The notes beneath the pieces are model-generated. The model did not search any database. It was not told the DNA's origin and saw only the letters and a program-made list of their open reading frames with translations. From Lateolabrax maculatus (taxonomy: Eukaryota > Chordata > Actinopteri > Acropomatiformes > Lateolabracidae), in contig CM062213.1 of the NCBI GenBank assembly GCA_031216445.1, positions 9,363,501 to 9,427,500 of the forward strand: DNA of 64,000 nucleotides, written 5' to 3'. Each line of letters begins with the position of its first letter. The first letter of the stretch is position 1. This document shows, one piece after another, positions 45,801 through 60,036 of this stretch. Position numbers and translations under genes: made by a program.

Positions 45801-48800
45801 CAAAATGTTTAAAGCAGTCAGTTTTTTTTTAAAGCTGAAACTTCAAAAGCATATTTAAGCTTTGTGCACCCTAGTAGCATGGACATTCTGTACACTATTG
45901 AACTTTGAGACCGTATGCATAGAAAATCTTTGATCATTACTGGTTAATTGTAAAAGGGTGAAAAGGTTGATAAGGGCTAAATCTGAAACAAAACACAAAG
46001 AAGAAGGCATCGAAGCATTCCCTGGTCGAGAGCTGATTTTGTTTTGCCTTTTTGTTATCAGCCTGACGTTGTCATTGCTTAACCAGGAGCATGTGAAGAC
46101 CATTATAGTGGATGGTGTCTTCTTGTTCTGGCTTTACATTTCTACAACTCTTGGGTTGTTTGTTTTTTCTCAGTTTCTGTTGTATATCTCATCGACTGTC
46201 TCAATCTCCTCTAATGTCTTTTCCACCGAAACATTTAAACTTAAACCTCAACAAACTTTGGAGCATTAACTCCCTGCCACCACACAACTGTTGTCAGCCC
46301 AAACCACTGTTGCTAGTTGGGTGGTTCATCTGAGATAAACACTAGACGTAGTTCTGTCTTCAGTCCCTTCCTCTCCTAATAACCACACATATTGCTTTGC
46401 TGTCTATTGAGAGAGGAGAGCTCTTGCAGGAAACAGTCGAGGGAAGCTGTTGTTGGGAGACCCATTTATTGTCTAAGATGCACTACAAGTGATTGGTTGC
46501 TTCCTCTATAATATCTCCAACAGGATAAGAACCTTTTGAGCGCATAGCAGTTTATACAAGCCAGATCTTTGAGGATGTTGTTGATATTACAATTTAACAA
46601 TAACAATTCTCAACAGCTTTCACAGAAACCTCCAGTATACAATGTGTGTCTTTAGGTCCTTTGCCAGACCAATATTGTCTAATTACTGCCGGGCAGAGCA
46701 GCTCAGATCTCTTACAGAGATGCAGGCCGCCCTGCTTGTGTTTAAACACTGATGGTTTCTTTTTAATGTGGGCAGGTCAGGATTTTTTTTTGTGAGTCAT
46801 GCCACCCTGTGTTGTCACACAGTAGATCTGACTGAAAGCTGTTGTGTGTTGTTGCTCTTCTCAAAGCATCAAAGTATTGTGGCCGGTCTGCTCTCAGAGG
46901 TAAATCATCTCAGTTGGCCTTACATCCTCTCAGTAGTTTTTATGGATGCCAGGGCTACAAGCATCTTTTCACTCAGGTGGAAAACCAAGCAGCTTTTGTT
47001 TTTCATCACTGATATACCAACACATGAATAGAAAAGGTCTAAAAGAATAATTTAAATCATCATTCATCCAGATCAAATTTCAAATTTTTAAGGCATATAG
47101 AAATACTTTGTAATATTAGTTAGTTTCTTTTTTTTTAAAGTAACCCACTTAAAATAATCTTAAAATAACATCTGTTCCCTCTCATTCATTGAAAAGTCCA
47201 GAATCTATGAATATGCCGATATTGTTCATTTCAGAGGTTAAACTACAAGACACAAGATGCCTCCTACTTCACTGAAAAGTCCATTTCTCACTGTATGTGC
47301 CCTCAAGTTTCCACATCACACTTGTGTAAGTTACATATTGGACCAGGATTGGCTTTGAAACTAGCTGTGATGTCACAAATCATGCTTTTACAGTACGTAC
47401 ATGTCTTAAACTCAGATTTACCTCTCTCAGCGGATGAATGTAATGGAATGTAAAAAGAGCCTTTTTGTTTCAAACTCTGCACATACATCATTCTGCACAG
47501 TGAAGTTCAAACAGCCAAGTGAAGTAACAGTAAGAAAAACACATTTTTGAGCGGAGGCAGGGTTAAAAGCTAAAAAACTATTGAGCACATAAAATATAAA
47601 ATAACACAGACCAGCAATAATTGTACTAGTGCTAATGCAATATTATATAAGCTATATAAACAAATTATATACCCACAAAAAAACCCTAATGTTGTACCTT
47701 GTACAAGATGTACTGAATTGAATGTATTTCAGTGAAGCCACTCATTTTCAATCAGTGCACAAAATAAATACTTTCTTGCAAGTACAGTATGTGTTATTAC
47801 ATTTAATTTTTATGCATTATATTTTTAGTGTGAATGCTTAATAAAGTTAGAAGGCAGGCCAAGCCTAAGGAAAATGGGAAAAATTCTAAATAAAATGTAG
47901 CATCCTATCCTTTTTTTGCTTTATCAAAGGATTTTAAGTGAATTTATTGAATCAGATTTCCTACCTAAAATGTCTTAATTAATGTTGTGAGGTTTTACAT
48001 AATGATTAGATTTCAGTTGCAATGTAAGGAATCCCATATATAAGAAATGTCTCATCTCTCTCACATCATGATGATATTCAGAACTATAAACAAATAAGCT
48101 GTTGCACCTTTCCACACCAGTTTGTCATATTAAAATATGGTGTTTAAAAAACTGTACAGTCATGGAAAAACGAAACTGTTACCATGTTGTGTTACTTCAC
48201 TAAGATCACGCTTGCCATGCATGTAATTACCACTAAACTTCCTGTAATTTACATTTTTGCTCAGTTAATGCTTAAAGCCAGTGTCAGAATCTGACCCCAT
48301 CTTCCACTTTGTTAAAGAATGGTAATTATTGTTAAGGCATGATATATTTTTGACATATCATCATTATGAAACTCTTAATGTTTGACTCTCCATACAAACA
48401 TTCCACATTTTGTAATATTTTGCAGGATTGCCCTTTTCAGCATACTGACCACTAATGGATCAAAGTCCTGCCTAGTCATGCAAAACATACTGTGCATCAC
48501 TTTGACTATATATAGACATAGCACAGGGTAATAGACATATATATATATATTTGTATATTTGTACCTGTAGTTGGAGACTTGAGATTTCGATTGAAGTGAA
48601 ACTGAAGTCACAAAAAATGAGGACTTGAGACTTGACTTACAATCAACAGACAGACATGAGAGTGTTATCAGTCTTCTCATCTAACTCTCCCCCAGGAAGC
48701 AAATAAGCGTATTTTGCATAATGTTGAACTTTTGCTTTAAAGGGAAACTCCTGCAATTTAGTATTGCACTTTTTAAGACACAGATGGAAGAAATGAATGT

Positions 48801-50190
48801 TTAAAATCAAAGTAACAGTGGAAAGATATCCTGATTTTCATCCTTTGCATAGGTCAAGTTCCAAACTATGTTGAGGAACTCCATAACTCTGATGATGTAC
48901 TTTTCTCACACTTCAGAAAGCTATTATACTGTTTTTACAGTACGAGTAAACTGATCTCCAGGTGTAAAATCAGTGGAGTGGCCCTTAATTTTCTTTGAAG
49001 AAAACATGTCCTATGCAGTTTATTGTAATTTTGGCATTCAGAGACCTGAAAGACTTCCACTTGGCTCGCAATTTGCTTAAAAGGCTTGTAACCTGCCCTC
49101 AATGGAGGCTTGATTGACTTGAGACTTGCCCCAAAAACGTGCATGCAGCGCTGGTAATGTTCATAGTTTTTTGTCATGCTTACCTCAGGGCTACATGGTT
49201 TTAGGTTAGCATTTTGTAAGTGCAACTAGTATCAAATACAGCTTTGTTTGTGAACTCAAATAGATATATTGAGTGCTAAATAAAGTAACGTTTATGGGGT
49301 GGGGTTCCGGTTGTAAAAGATTGTTTTAAGTACGAGGAATGTTAATGAATCATTGAGTTTTCTGCCCTCTCGACTAGTCCCACCACTTCTCCTGCCCAGT
49401 GACCCAAGAAGGAATTCTCACCATGTATTTCAATATTACTGCACTGACATGTTTTCTCTCCCAGCTGACTGTTGTTAACGGCAAACCTTCCGTGTGGTCT
49501 GATCATCTCTCATACACTGGACTCATATTGCAGCTGTGATTGTGTGTTTAGAGTATTATGGAACAGGGGTGTCAAATTATGGGGCTGCTCACTCATCAGA
49601 CAGGAGCTTCCAGTGAACATGTTAGTTTTCATTTGGCTTTTACACTTGTTAGTGTGATCCAGTTTCCACTGATAACTTTATTGACTGTTTCGTCTACTTG
49701 TGTGAACATATCACACATTCTAAATACACATGTATTCCCTCTGCATAAAATAGAGGGAATTAAATAGCCCCAGTTTTTCTCTTTCTTACCCTCTCTGGGC
49801 TCTTTGTGTTTTACATTCTTTCACTCTCTTCCTGTCTTCCTCATTTCTCTTTCACTTCCTTTTCTTTGTTGTTCTAACCGTACTTTAAGTCAAGCTAAAG
49901 TAAACCATATTTGATGAAGCAGCTGGGGGGGGGGGATGTGGGGGGAGGATGGGGAGATGGGGGGGAGGGTGGCAACAAGAGGAAGATTTGCGAGATAGAG
50001 ACCATTCACTCAGAGGCAGCGAGATTGGTGTGTGAAATGGTTAGAGGAATTCAGAGGGGAGAGGGAGGGATGATAGAATATCGAGAGGGGGAAGATAGGG
50101 AGTCCCCACCCTCTTCTCTCTCCCTCTGTCATCCCACTCCCCTTGTCTTGGCTGGCCTTATTTGGTCATGTTACAGCGGGTATAGCACGA

Positions 50191-50221
<31 letters not shown>

Positions 50222-53200
50222 ATGGGGGAAGGATGGACAGATTGTCCTTTTTTTCTCCTCTTTTCGTAGTCTCAGAATAGAGAGCTTTGGTCTGATGAGA
50301 AGTGAAGTCAGAGGAAAGCCAGGACCCAGAGGGAGGAGTCGCTGATGGGCAGAAGTTTAACTCTGCAGTGGAAATTGTCATAGTAGTGACTGTGTTCTGG
50401 TTAACTGTACGTTGAACTAAGCTTTCAGCCAGTGTAAGAAGTCTCTGTGTGCTTCAGTTGCAGTCATTGTGCAGCTTGATACAGAAGAGGAACTCTGTTA
50501 TACAAAACTGTGTGCACATGCAAATTTAGGGGCCATTTACCCTCCTGGCTTGTTTCTACAGTATCTATGAAAATGAGCAGCAGAATCAGAGTCTGCTGAC
50601 GAGAGCATCAACTCGTGGTTGTTTCGCTTACAAACTCTGACTGACTGACCACGACTTATTGCTATGTCATCACCCACACACACAAACACACACACACACA
50701 CCCACACACACACACACACCCCCACACACCCACACACACACACACACACACACACATACATACACACGTATGCATTACTCTACCCCAAAGCACACAAAGC
50801 TCTTTGATCTCCATGAAGTAGAAAAACGAATATAAGAGGAGGCATGTGTAAAAATAGTGTATTTTTATGGTTATTATTAAGTCTTTGAATACATCACTTG
50901 AACTTGTTAAAGAGTCAAGCCTGTCGTCTACTTTTTTATTCTTCTCTGTGTATGCACCACTTAATATGAATATCTCCGTGCTTACTGTATCTCTGTCTGT
51001 ACCTATGCATCTTTGTCTCTGTATTTATTTCTATCTCTCTGTCCAGACTGTCTATTCAGACTGTGTCCCATGAACCGATACTCAGCCCAGAAGCAATTCT
51101 GGAAAGCAGCGAAGCCCGGGGGGAACACGGACACAGTGCTCCTCAACAAGCTTCATGTAAGTGAAGTGACAACATGTTCACCTTCCTGCGGTCACCACAG
51201 ACCAGTACACTGCACACAGACCTGACCTCAGAGCTCACAGGATATAGTGTTGAAAGGACAGAATTGCATAAGACCATTTAAGAAGTCTTGATCTAGTCTA
51301 GTCACGTCTTGAAGTTTAGATGGTAGATTCAGTTGAAACTTTTCAGTTATTATGTATATTTGCTGAGGTAGAAAGTCCTTTTATAGATATTTCCGAAGCC
51401 TTTTACGCCTACTGTCCTACCTTTCTGCCCTCTACACTCTCTTTTCCCTCCTTCTGCTGCGGTACAATACCATTTAAAGCAATCTGACCACACAGTCATA
51501 AAATGGAAGATTGCAATCTCTTTTGTGTTTCCATGGAGATGTGAGCCAGAGTTTTTGGTTAAAGCCCCTCTGTTGAAGCGTACATTTTTGGCTAAGAACT
51601 TTGTTACTATTCTGCTTCATTTAACAGCTAACCAGTCAGATTACTTCTTACCACATTGCTGTGTATGTGGTATCAGTTAACAATGGTGCAGTCCGTAGGT
51701 GTGAGATTTACTGTCTTCATTTTTGACTATCCTCAAATTCTTGCCTTACAGCATGCAGCTGACTTGGAGAAGAAACAAAATGACTCTGAAAACAAAAAAC
51801 TGCTTGGAACAGTAATTCAGTACGGGAATGTCATTCAGGTTTGTACTCTGAAATTGACATCATCTGCTTGGTATTTAGTCAGAAAAACACGGTTTAGACT
51901 TCCACAAAGTTTTGATTTGATTGTGAATTTTGGCATAGCCCCAATGAAAAGGAAGGAGGCTGAAACATCCTGCAGTCATGGTCAAAGCACAATTTAATAT
52001 TATACAAACATAACGTAATGCATCCTGAACAGAGAATTCTGGAGGCAGGTTCATAAATTAATTGATAATGTTTATATTTCATAACATAATCATAATAAAA
52101 GCCACAAAATATCTAGAAGACATCCACATTTTCAGACTTTCAGTGAAGTTACAGTATGCAAGAAATCACTGTCACTCTTTATTAGATTTCTTACCTGTAT
52201 GACATAAGTTTCTTAAATAACTCTTAATGGCAGTAATGACAGTGCCTAGCAGTGCCTTAAATGCAAGCTTTCTTTAAGTCAGTACACTATTAGAAGCATT
52301 TACTCCTCACCTCAGATTTCAGCATTTTGTCTGTGTTGTCTTACACTGTATCTTGTTTCTGCTTAGCTCCTCCACCTGAAAAGCAACAAATACCTGACAG
52401 TGAACAAGCGTCTGCCTGCACTGTTAGAGAAGAACGCCATGAGGGTCATGTTGGACACTGCTGGAAATGAGGGATCCTGGTTCTACATCCAGCCCTTCTA
52501 CAAACTACGCTCCATCGGGGACAGTGTGAGTCATCATATGTATGCGTCTGTGGGCATGGTGCATGGTGGGAAGGCCATGCTGTATGTCAGTCAATGTTAA
52601 TGTTTAGGTCGCTAATTTGCATATACAGGAGTAAATATTGTTATCAATATTATGAGATCAAAACTGCAGAATAAGGGTTCAGACCTCGAGGGCACAGGTC
52701 TTCTTTACAATCCTAACCCACAATGCGAGGCACCTATCCAGCCACATCTATCCCTGGATGGACCCGTGCCAGTACCCAGTTGGTGTTTCCCTGATCACAA
52801 AGCTCGTGTTGGCACCAGCTCGTCTTCCCTGCCGCAGGAAGTAGTGGGCTGGTGCCCAAGGACAAAATGAACAACAGCAGAGACTTGGCTTCTCTGCTAA
52901 GCTCCTTTCAAAGTAGCTATGGCAAAAGGCCTAAGCAGCAGGGCTTGGACAAAAAGAAAATCACTCCGTACCTGCTGAGAATAGACAGAGGGCAGTGGCA
53001 TGCAAATGGTTGCTGATGCTCTCTGACCCATACCTATTCTATTTGCATGTAAGATATTCAAGGTAACATAATTTACTACATTGTGGTCCCATAGAGTACA
53101 CGTTGCTAATTACAGTAAATTATTTTTAACTAAAACCTTCCATAAAGTTAAGTATAACTAAAAATAATATAAATATTAAAAATACAGTGCAAGTACTTGT

Positions 53201-56200
53201 GGAGCCCAGACCCAATAACTTCAGTATGTGCATTATGACTCGTCTGTTTTGTGTGTGTTTTCAGGTGGTGATCGGGGACAAAGTGGTCCTTAACCCAGTG
53301 AATGCTGGTCAGCCGCTCCATGCCAGTACACACCAGCTCGTGGATAATCCTGGATGCAATGAGGTTTGGCTGATCTGCTACAACTCATCTTCACTCCACA
53401 GATGTTTCTGTGGAAGTGTCGGCCATGTAGAATCTAATTATAGCATTTTTTAGAACTTCTGCTTGGTAATTAGCTGCTTGATGTGAAAGACTACAGGATT
53501 GTTTTCCTGTCCTGCACGTTTGCAGAGTTAAGGACACTTGGAAGGTTGTTAAACTCTCATAACACTAATTTAAATTTTTTACCAAAAGTGAGACAAACTC
53601 ATTTATTACTCTGCAAGCAGTTTAAATGTATGTGAAAAGGTAAGAATGTAAGCACATATTACTGATGTATATAAGTGGCAACTGTACCAAAGGAAAGACG
53701 TTACAAATATTTCAGGAAGTGGATTTAATCTTACATATACTCAATATTTTTAGTAGTTATTTTAGTGATTTTTTGTCTATTTATAAAACACATTGCTCTT
53801 TGGAAAAATGTTAAGGTCTTCTCCTGTCCTATCTTAAAAAAAAAAGAAAAGTCATCCATGATTTTGTCTCACTCTGGGTATTGGGGAAAAAATGAAACTC
53901 CACAAACATTAAACTGTCCCTTTAACCTTTGCAGTGTTGTTGCAGTGCTCCCACTGTGCAGGACCACTGCCAGGAGATTATGACTACAGTCACATCAATC
54001 TCTTTGTTTTTCAGGTGAACTCGGTCAATTGTAACACCAGCTGGAAGATCGTTTTGTTTATGAAATGGAGCGACAATCAAGAGATCATCCTAAAAGGGGT
54101 TTGTCTCACAGTAGCTACAAAAGATAGATATATAAACACACATACATATCATACTTGCAGCAGTCAGCAAGTTCCTTCCAAACATCTTCTACATACATAC
54201 GTTCAGTCCAGCCTTTAAATAGTCAGTGAAAGGTTTCCATAATATATTAAACGTGCTTACATTCTCTCATTTGAGATTGATTTGTGCAGAGAACTTATGT
54301 GTTTTGTAAATATTAATTGGAATAGCTTCTGGTTTATTACAAGGTATGCACACAAGATTAAATATAACATTTTTCATATTGAGTGGTTAGTTGGTTTTAA
54401 GGTTAAGCTGAATATTTTTGACACCAACAAATGTTATCCCTCTGTCCAGGGCGATGTGGTACGGTTATTTCACGCGGAGCAGGAGAAATTCCTCACGTGT
54501 GATGATCACAGAAAAAAACAATATGTTTTTCTCCGTACTACCGGACGCCAGTCAGCTACCTCGGCAACCAGCAGCAAAGCCCTATGGGAGATAGAGGTGA
54601 GGAATAACATTTTTGGTGTTGGTTTTGCTGATGTACTGAATGGTGTTAAAATGTAGCAGTGTGGAAGTGCTCTATAAGCCAACAATTAACACAAAGAAAA
54701 CCTTGCTCAATTTTTAAAATGAGTTTTCTCCAGTTTTGAAGCTTGTAAATATGTTTCCAATCATTTACGTTACAGCATATCGTGTAATTCAGTCCACAGC
54801 ATTCTGTTAAATAAATTGTATGCATTGGTGTAAGTTGTTACTGGTATGTGCTCTGGTATTAGGTTGTGCAGCATGATCCATGTCGAGGGGGGGCGGGCTA
54901 CTGGAACAGCCTGTTCAGGTTCAAACACTTGGCCACTGGACACTACCTGGCTGCAGAGGTCAGTGAACTACAGACACTGTGTTGTTAGTAACTGTAATTG
55001 GAACAAGGCAACAATGGCAAAATCAAATTGTCAAATTTAACCACATACATCTATAGCAGTGCGCTCGATATATTTTATTGTATCTTAGTTATTACTATTG
55101 TGCGTTTTGAAGATATTTACATTACTCTTTTTACAATTTAAGCTAAATTGATATTCCAGAAAACAATATTCCAGGTGATATCTAGAATTTATTCCAAGTG
55201 GTGAACCAATTTGTACTTTTGCAGGTGAATCCAGAGTATGAGGAGGAGTGCCTGGAGTCCCGCTCTTCAGTAAGTGCCACGCTGAAAGACTGATGTCAGC
55301 AATCACTATTAAATTGTCATGGTTTAAAATGTGTCCATTATCGTCAAATGGTTTTCCAACCTAACTTTTGATGTAAAACTGTGGACTGTGGTCTGATTGG
55401 CTGGCAGGTGTCTGTGTGAGTGTCCTGATGTACTGTATAATATACAGTACATCAGGACACCTCAAACCCAGTTCTGGACAGTGTTGAAAAAAGAAAACGT
55501 GTAGTCAACTGCAAGTAAACATAGTAACAATATGTATGCTTTACACTACATTACCATTTTACTCACCTAACCATGGCTTAAACTGCCTACAAACCAATTT
55601 TCAAAAACACTGGCGAGCAGCAGTAGATTTTTTCAGAGTGAGATGCATCACATTTCAGTCACCAGCAGATGGCAGCCTTTTATTATGAATGCACCTTTTT
55701 GTACTGGCGCTTCAGTTCTTTGCCACAGCTCACTATACTGACTGTGACTCTGTCAACCTGAAGCTGTTCACATCGGTTGACCAGGCAGAGACAAGGGAAT
55801 CAGCTCACAGTCGGCCTGCTCCTGAGTTTATTGCTTCGCTTCTTCAGTTAAAAAAAAACAAAACAAAACCTAAAAATATATTGAAAACATGGCAGAGGTC
55901 CCAGGTGAAAGAAAATAGCCCCTAATTTATTGTGATGACAATTTTCATTACAGTTAAGTCTTATTGAAAACAGGACTCAACTAAATAAACCAAGATATTT
56001 ACTTACCTATGCCTTGTCTCAAAATCTAATTAAAGCTCTGCCTGATTTAATGATAGTCATAAGGCTTTTCTGGCAATAATTTAATTATTGGTGTATTAAA
56101 TGAAGACTGTGACATTTTACTGGGAAAATTCAATTTACAAAAGAAAAAAAAACTGTTGTGCTCTTTTGAGGAAGGGGGACTTTGAACAGTGATTGCCTTA

Positions 56201-59200
56201 TCCACTGAATTTCATTTTTACAATCTTGAGCCAGTCCCAAGAAATCTTTCCACAGTAACAGTTAACCATTTCACTGAAATGCCTGACTCTTATTGAGCTT
56301 GACATGGCCGATATTCTCAGTTGCTAAAAGAGAGAATCTGTGTGTATGTTTTTTTGTTATGCTGTCAATTTTTAATCATATTCTGTTTTTAATTTTCTCT
56401 CCAGCTGGACTCAGAGCAAGAAGCCTTACGGGCCCGTTTGAGAAATTCCCAGGACAAAGTCATGTACACCCTTGTGTCTGTACCTGATGGAAATGACATC
56501 TCTTCCATATTTGAGCTGGACCCTACCACATTAAGAGGGGGAGACTCACTGGTACCCAGGTAGGAAGGCCATACGTTAAGATGGTGTTTCAGACCTGTGT
56601 CACAGAGAAGAGCATGGTCTATTCCCAGGTCACTCTTTCCACTGTAAACCAAACAGTAGACATATTACAAGTAGGGGACTTCCACAATATATTAAGTCAT
56701 CCCAATATGCTTGCAAAATAATAAACCACTGACAGAACGTATATGTGTTAAGGCTTGTTAATGTAGGAGTTGGTGACTTATTGTTACTCACACTAAACAG
56801 TATCATGCTAGTTATACAGATTCTTCCTCATGGTGGTAACGCTGATGATGATATGCACACTGATAAATTGCAGCAGACATATACTTATTTGTGTGCAAGC
56901 AGATGTGTTTGTACTTGTTCATGGTGACAATGGATTTCTTTTGTATCTGTGACAAATTATACACAACAGCGTGTGTGTTTGAGTCACATTATTTGTGTAG
57001 ACATAATACCGTCAAGTAGAGGAAGCTGAAAAGACCTACGTGTTCATGTGAACACGTAGGTATTTACCTGAGTTTGAAATTAAAAGTTGTTGTGCTTCTT
57101 GTATATTTTGATTGATTTTGATTTGTTTTGCTTGTATTTTGCTTTATATCTGATTATGTAATGTCCATAGATTTGCACATTTCAGGGATGCCGCTTGATT
57201 GAAGATTCTGTGTGTCATTTCTAACATTACCTGTGTCAGTATCTAGTGTTTGTGCTCCAAAAATAATATGCAATCATATATAAAAATATTAAAATGTGTT
57301 TTCAGGAACTCGTATGTGCGCCTCAGACACCTGTGCACAAACACATGGGTTCACAGCACCAACCAACCGATTGACAAGGAGGAGGAAAAACCTGTTATGC
57401 TGCGTGTGAGTGACATTTGCACTAATATGTAACAGTATATCACCAGTAAATTGCTGCAGCTTTTTTCACTGACTCTGTACATGAGGTGTAATTCTGTCCA
57501 GGTTTCTGAGATTTTATGAGTAAAAATCTAAACCAGTCATTGTCTGGGCTGCTGTTGTTCAGAAGGTAGAGCAGGCTGTCCAGGGTTGGTGGTTCAGTCC
57601 CCACCTCCTCCTGTCCACATGTCTAAGTGTTCTTGGGCCATCAGCCTGTGTGGTAGCTTGCTGCTGTCGGTGTGTGAGTGTGTGCGTGAGTAGTTGACTG
57701 AGCGACAAAAACCTTGTAAAGAGCTTTTGATAAAAGCGCAATATAAATGTAGCCATTTACCATTATGTTGTCAGCTGAAACTCCCTATTTCCCTGCTGTG
57801 ACGTTATGCAAGTGTTTCAGAATTGATTATTAAGCGCCCTTTTTTCACAATAAATGTACAACTGCATTTTTTCTTAAGCTTTGTGAGTACTTGGGGAATT
57901 GAAACAAGTGGGCCTTGAGACCAATTCTAAATACTCAAAAATATCTCAAATTGCTCTGATAGATGATAAAGTTGTACATTTCCTTTTCTGATTCAAGATT
58001 GGCACCTCTTCACTGAAAGAGGACAAAGAAGCTTTTGCCATTGTGCCTGTCTCCCCTGCTGAAGTGAGAGACCTTGACTTTGCCAATGATGCCAGTAAAG
58101 TGCTTGCCTCTATCGCTGGAAAGCTGGAAAAAGGCACCATCACACAGAATGAGAGGAGGTATAAAACACATAGGGGTGCCAGATTGTGAATTTTTAACAC
58201 AAAACAAGGTAGCCATGTGTTATTGATTTGTGTGTCTCTTTTGCATGTACAATCAGAGCGGTTACCAAACTCCTCGAGGATCTGGTGTTCTTTGTGGTGG
58301 ACATTCCCAACAATGGACAGGATGTTCTAGAGATCATGGTTAATAAACCCAACAGGGAACGACAGAAACTCATGAGAGAGCAGAATATTCTCAAACAGGT
58401 AATGCCTTAATAAAAGGAATGTAACATTTCAAACGAACTCTTTAGATTACATTTTCCATTGAACATGAAGTTGTTTGAACCTCAATGAAGTCACCTTAAC
58501 CTCCTCTCTAAATCTTTGTAACACTCTTTATCATAACTCAAAGCGGCATGGTTGTCAGGCCTGCTATCTGTAACAGCGTGTTCTTTTGGCTTTAACTTTA
58601 GTAGGGTTACAATTGTCACAACCTTATCCCTGTGTTCAGATCTTCAAGCTGCTGCAGGCTCCGTTCACAGACAGTGGGGACGGGCCCATGCTGCGACTGG
58701 AGGAGCTGGCTGACCAGCGTCATGCCCCCTTCCGACACATCTGCCGCCTGTGTTACCGGGTTCTGCGTCACTCTCAGCAGGACTACCGCAAGAACCAGGT
58801 AGAGTTTGTCAGGCTTTCATGAGTACCGGCACTGTATGACATGGGTGAACTTACCATTGGAGTTTGTGAAAGGGGAAAACTACATTTCCTTGATCAGATC
58901 TAATAGTAAGTGAAAGAGGCCTCTGCTCTGTAGAAGCTCTGATATGATTATCAAAACAACAAATGCCCTGAATCTAAAATGTGTAACTCAGTGTCCTGGG
59001 TATTTTGCAAAGCTCAGCTGCCAAGCCACTTTTATCAAATGTTCTGCTAATTTAAATACACAGAGCCACATAGTGATACAAGCTTATCCTATAACAAATG
59101 CTTGTAAATGTAAAATACAACATTCCCATTTTCCAAGAACGGTCGATTTCTCTTAAACACATTACAGTGTAATTGTAAGAGGGGTCATTTAATTTGGTTG

Positions 59201-59994
59201 AATGAGGAGGCTGTCTGGTCATTGTGAACATGATCTGTTTGTCTGTACACAGATGAACAAACAAAATGGCCAGTATCAGTCAATATAAGTAATGGATATA
59301 GACATAACAAGGTTAAAGATAAAGGGGCTAGGTTAATATTGACGTCTTTCACAATGAGTCTGTGCCATCTTGTTTTGGTTTGTGTATGCTCAGACTGTTC
59401 ATCTGTCTGTCCTGCAGGAGTATATAGCCAAACAGTTTCGCTTCATGCAGAAACAGATTGGCTATGATGTCCTGGCTGAGGACACAATCACAGCACTGCT
59501 CCATAACAACCGCAAGCTGCTGGAGAAACATATCACTGCAGCAGAGATCGACACGTTTGTTAGTCTGGTCCGCAAGAACCGTGAGCCCAGGTTTGTGTGT
59601 TTCTGTCTGTATGTACACCATAAACACACTGATATGGGTAAAAGGCAGAATCAAAGATATATAACTTGAACAGTTTAAACTACTACAGCCAATAACTAAC
59701 AAGTAAGGACATTCAACATTTTGTTTTAACACATGACTTAACATTTTTATTTATACTTAAATGTCACTTAAGTTGTATGTTAAGAATGTCCCTTTACTGT
59801 TACAATACATCAGTACAGTGTACTTAAGGTGATCAAATTAAAGTGTGTTGGAAAGAACGGTCATTAGACATGACACATTCCTACATTATTCACTCTGGAA
59901 GGATATGCTTTTGCACACTGACATATATCTGCTGCTTGAGTTGATTTATTTTTATAAAGCATTATGGGTGATTGAATTTTGCATATCTTATGTG

Positions 59995-60036
<42 letters not shown>

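Larger units (their letters stand above)
42247..51046 (+). other. itpr1: itpr1 intron 2, 8.8 kb
   Basis: Largest intron in the window. No gene seen. Holds a MITE fragment (48648-48742), a second repeat fragment (from 48738), a G-run cluster (49925-49967), a (GA)n run (50191-50220) and a (CA)n block (50674-50766). The rest is AT-rich unique sequence. Confidence 0.85.

Noticed and set aside
57591..57601. tRNA gene suggested by a box B sequence
   Set aside because: The surrounding sequence cannot fold as a tRNA and continues into a SINE body and tail, so it is the tRNA-derived head of a SINE.
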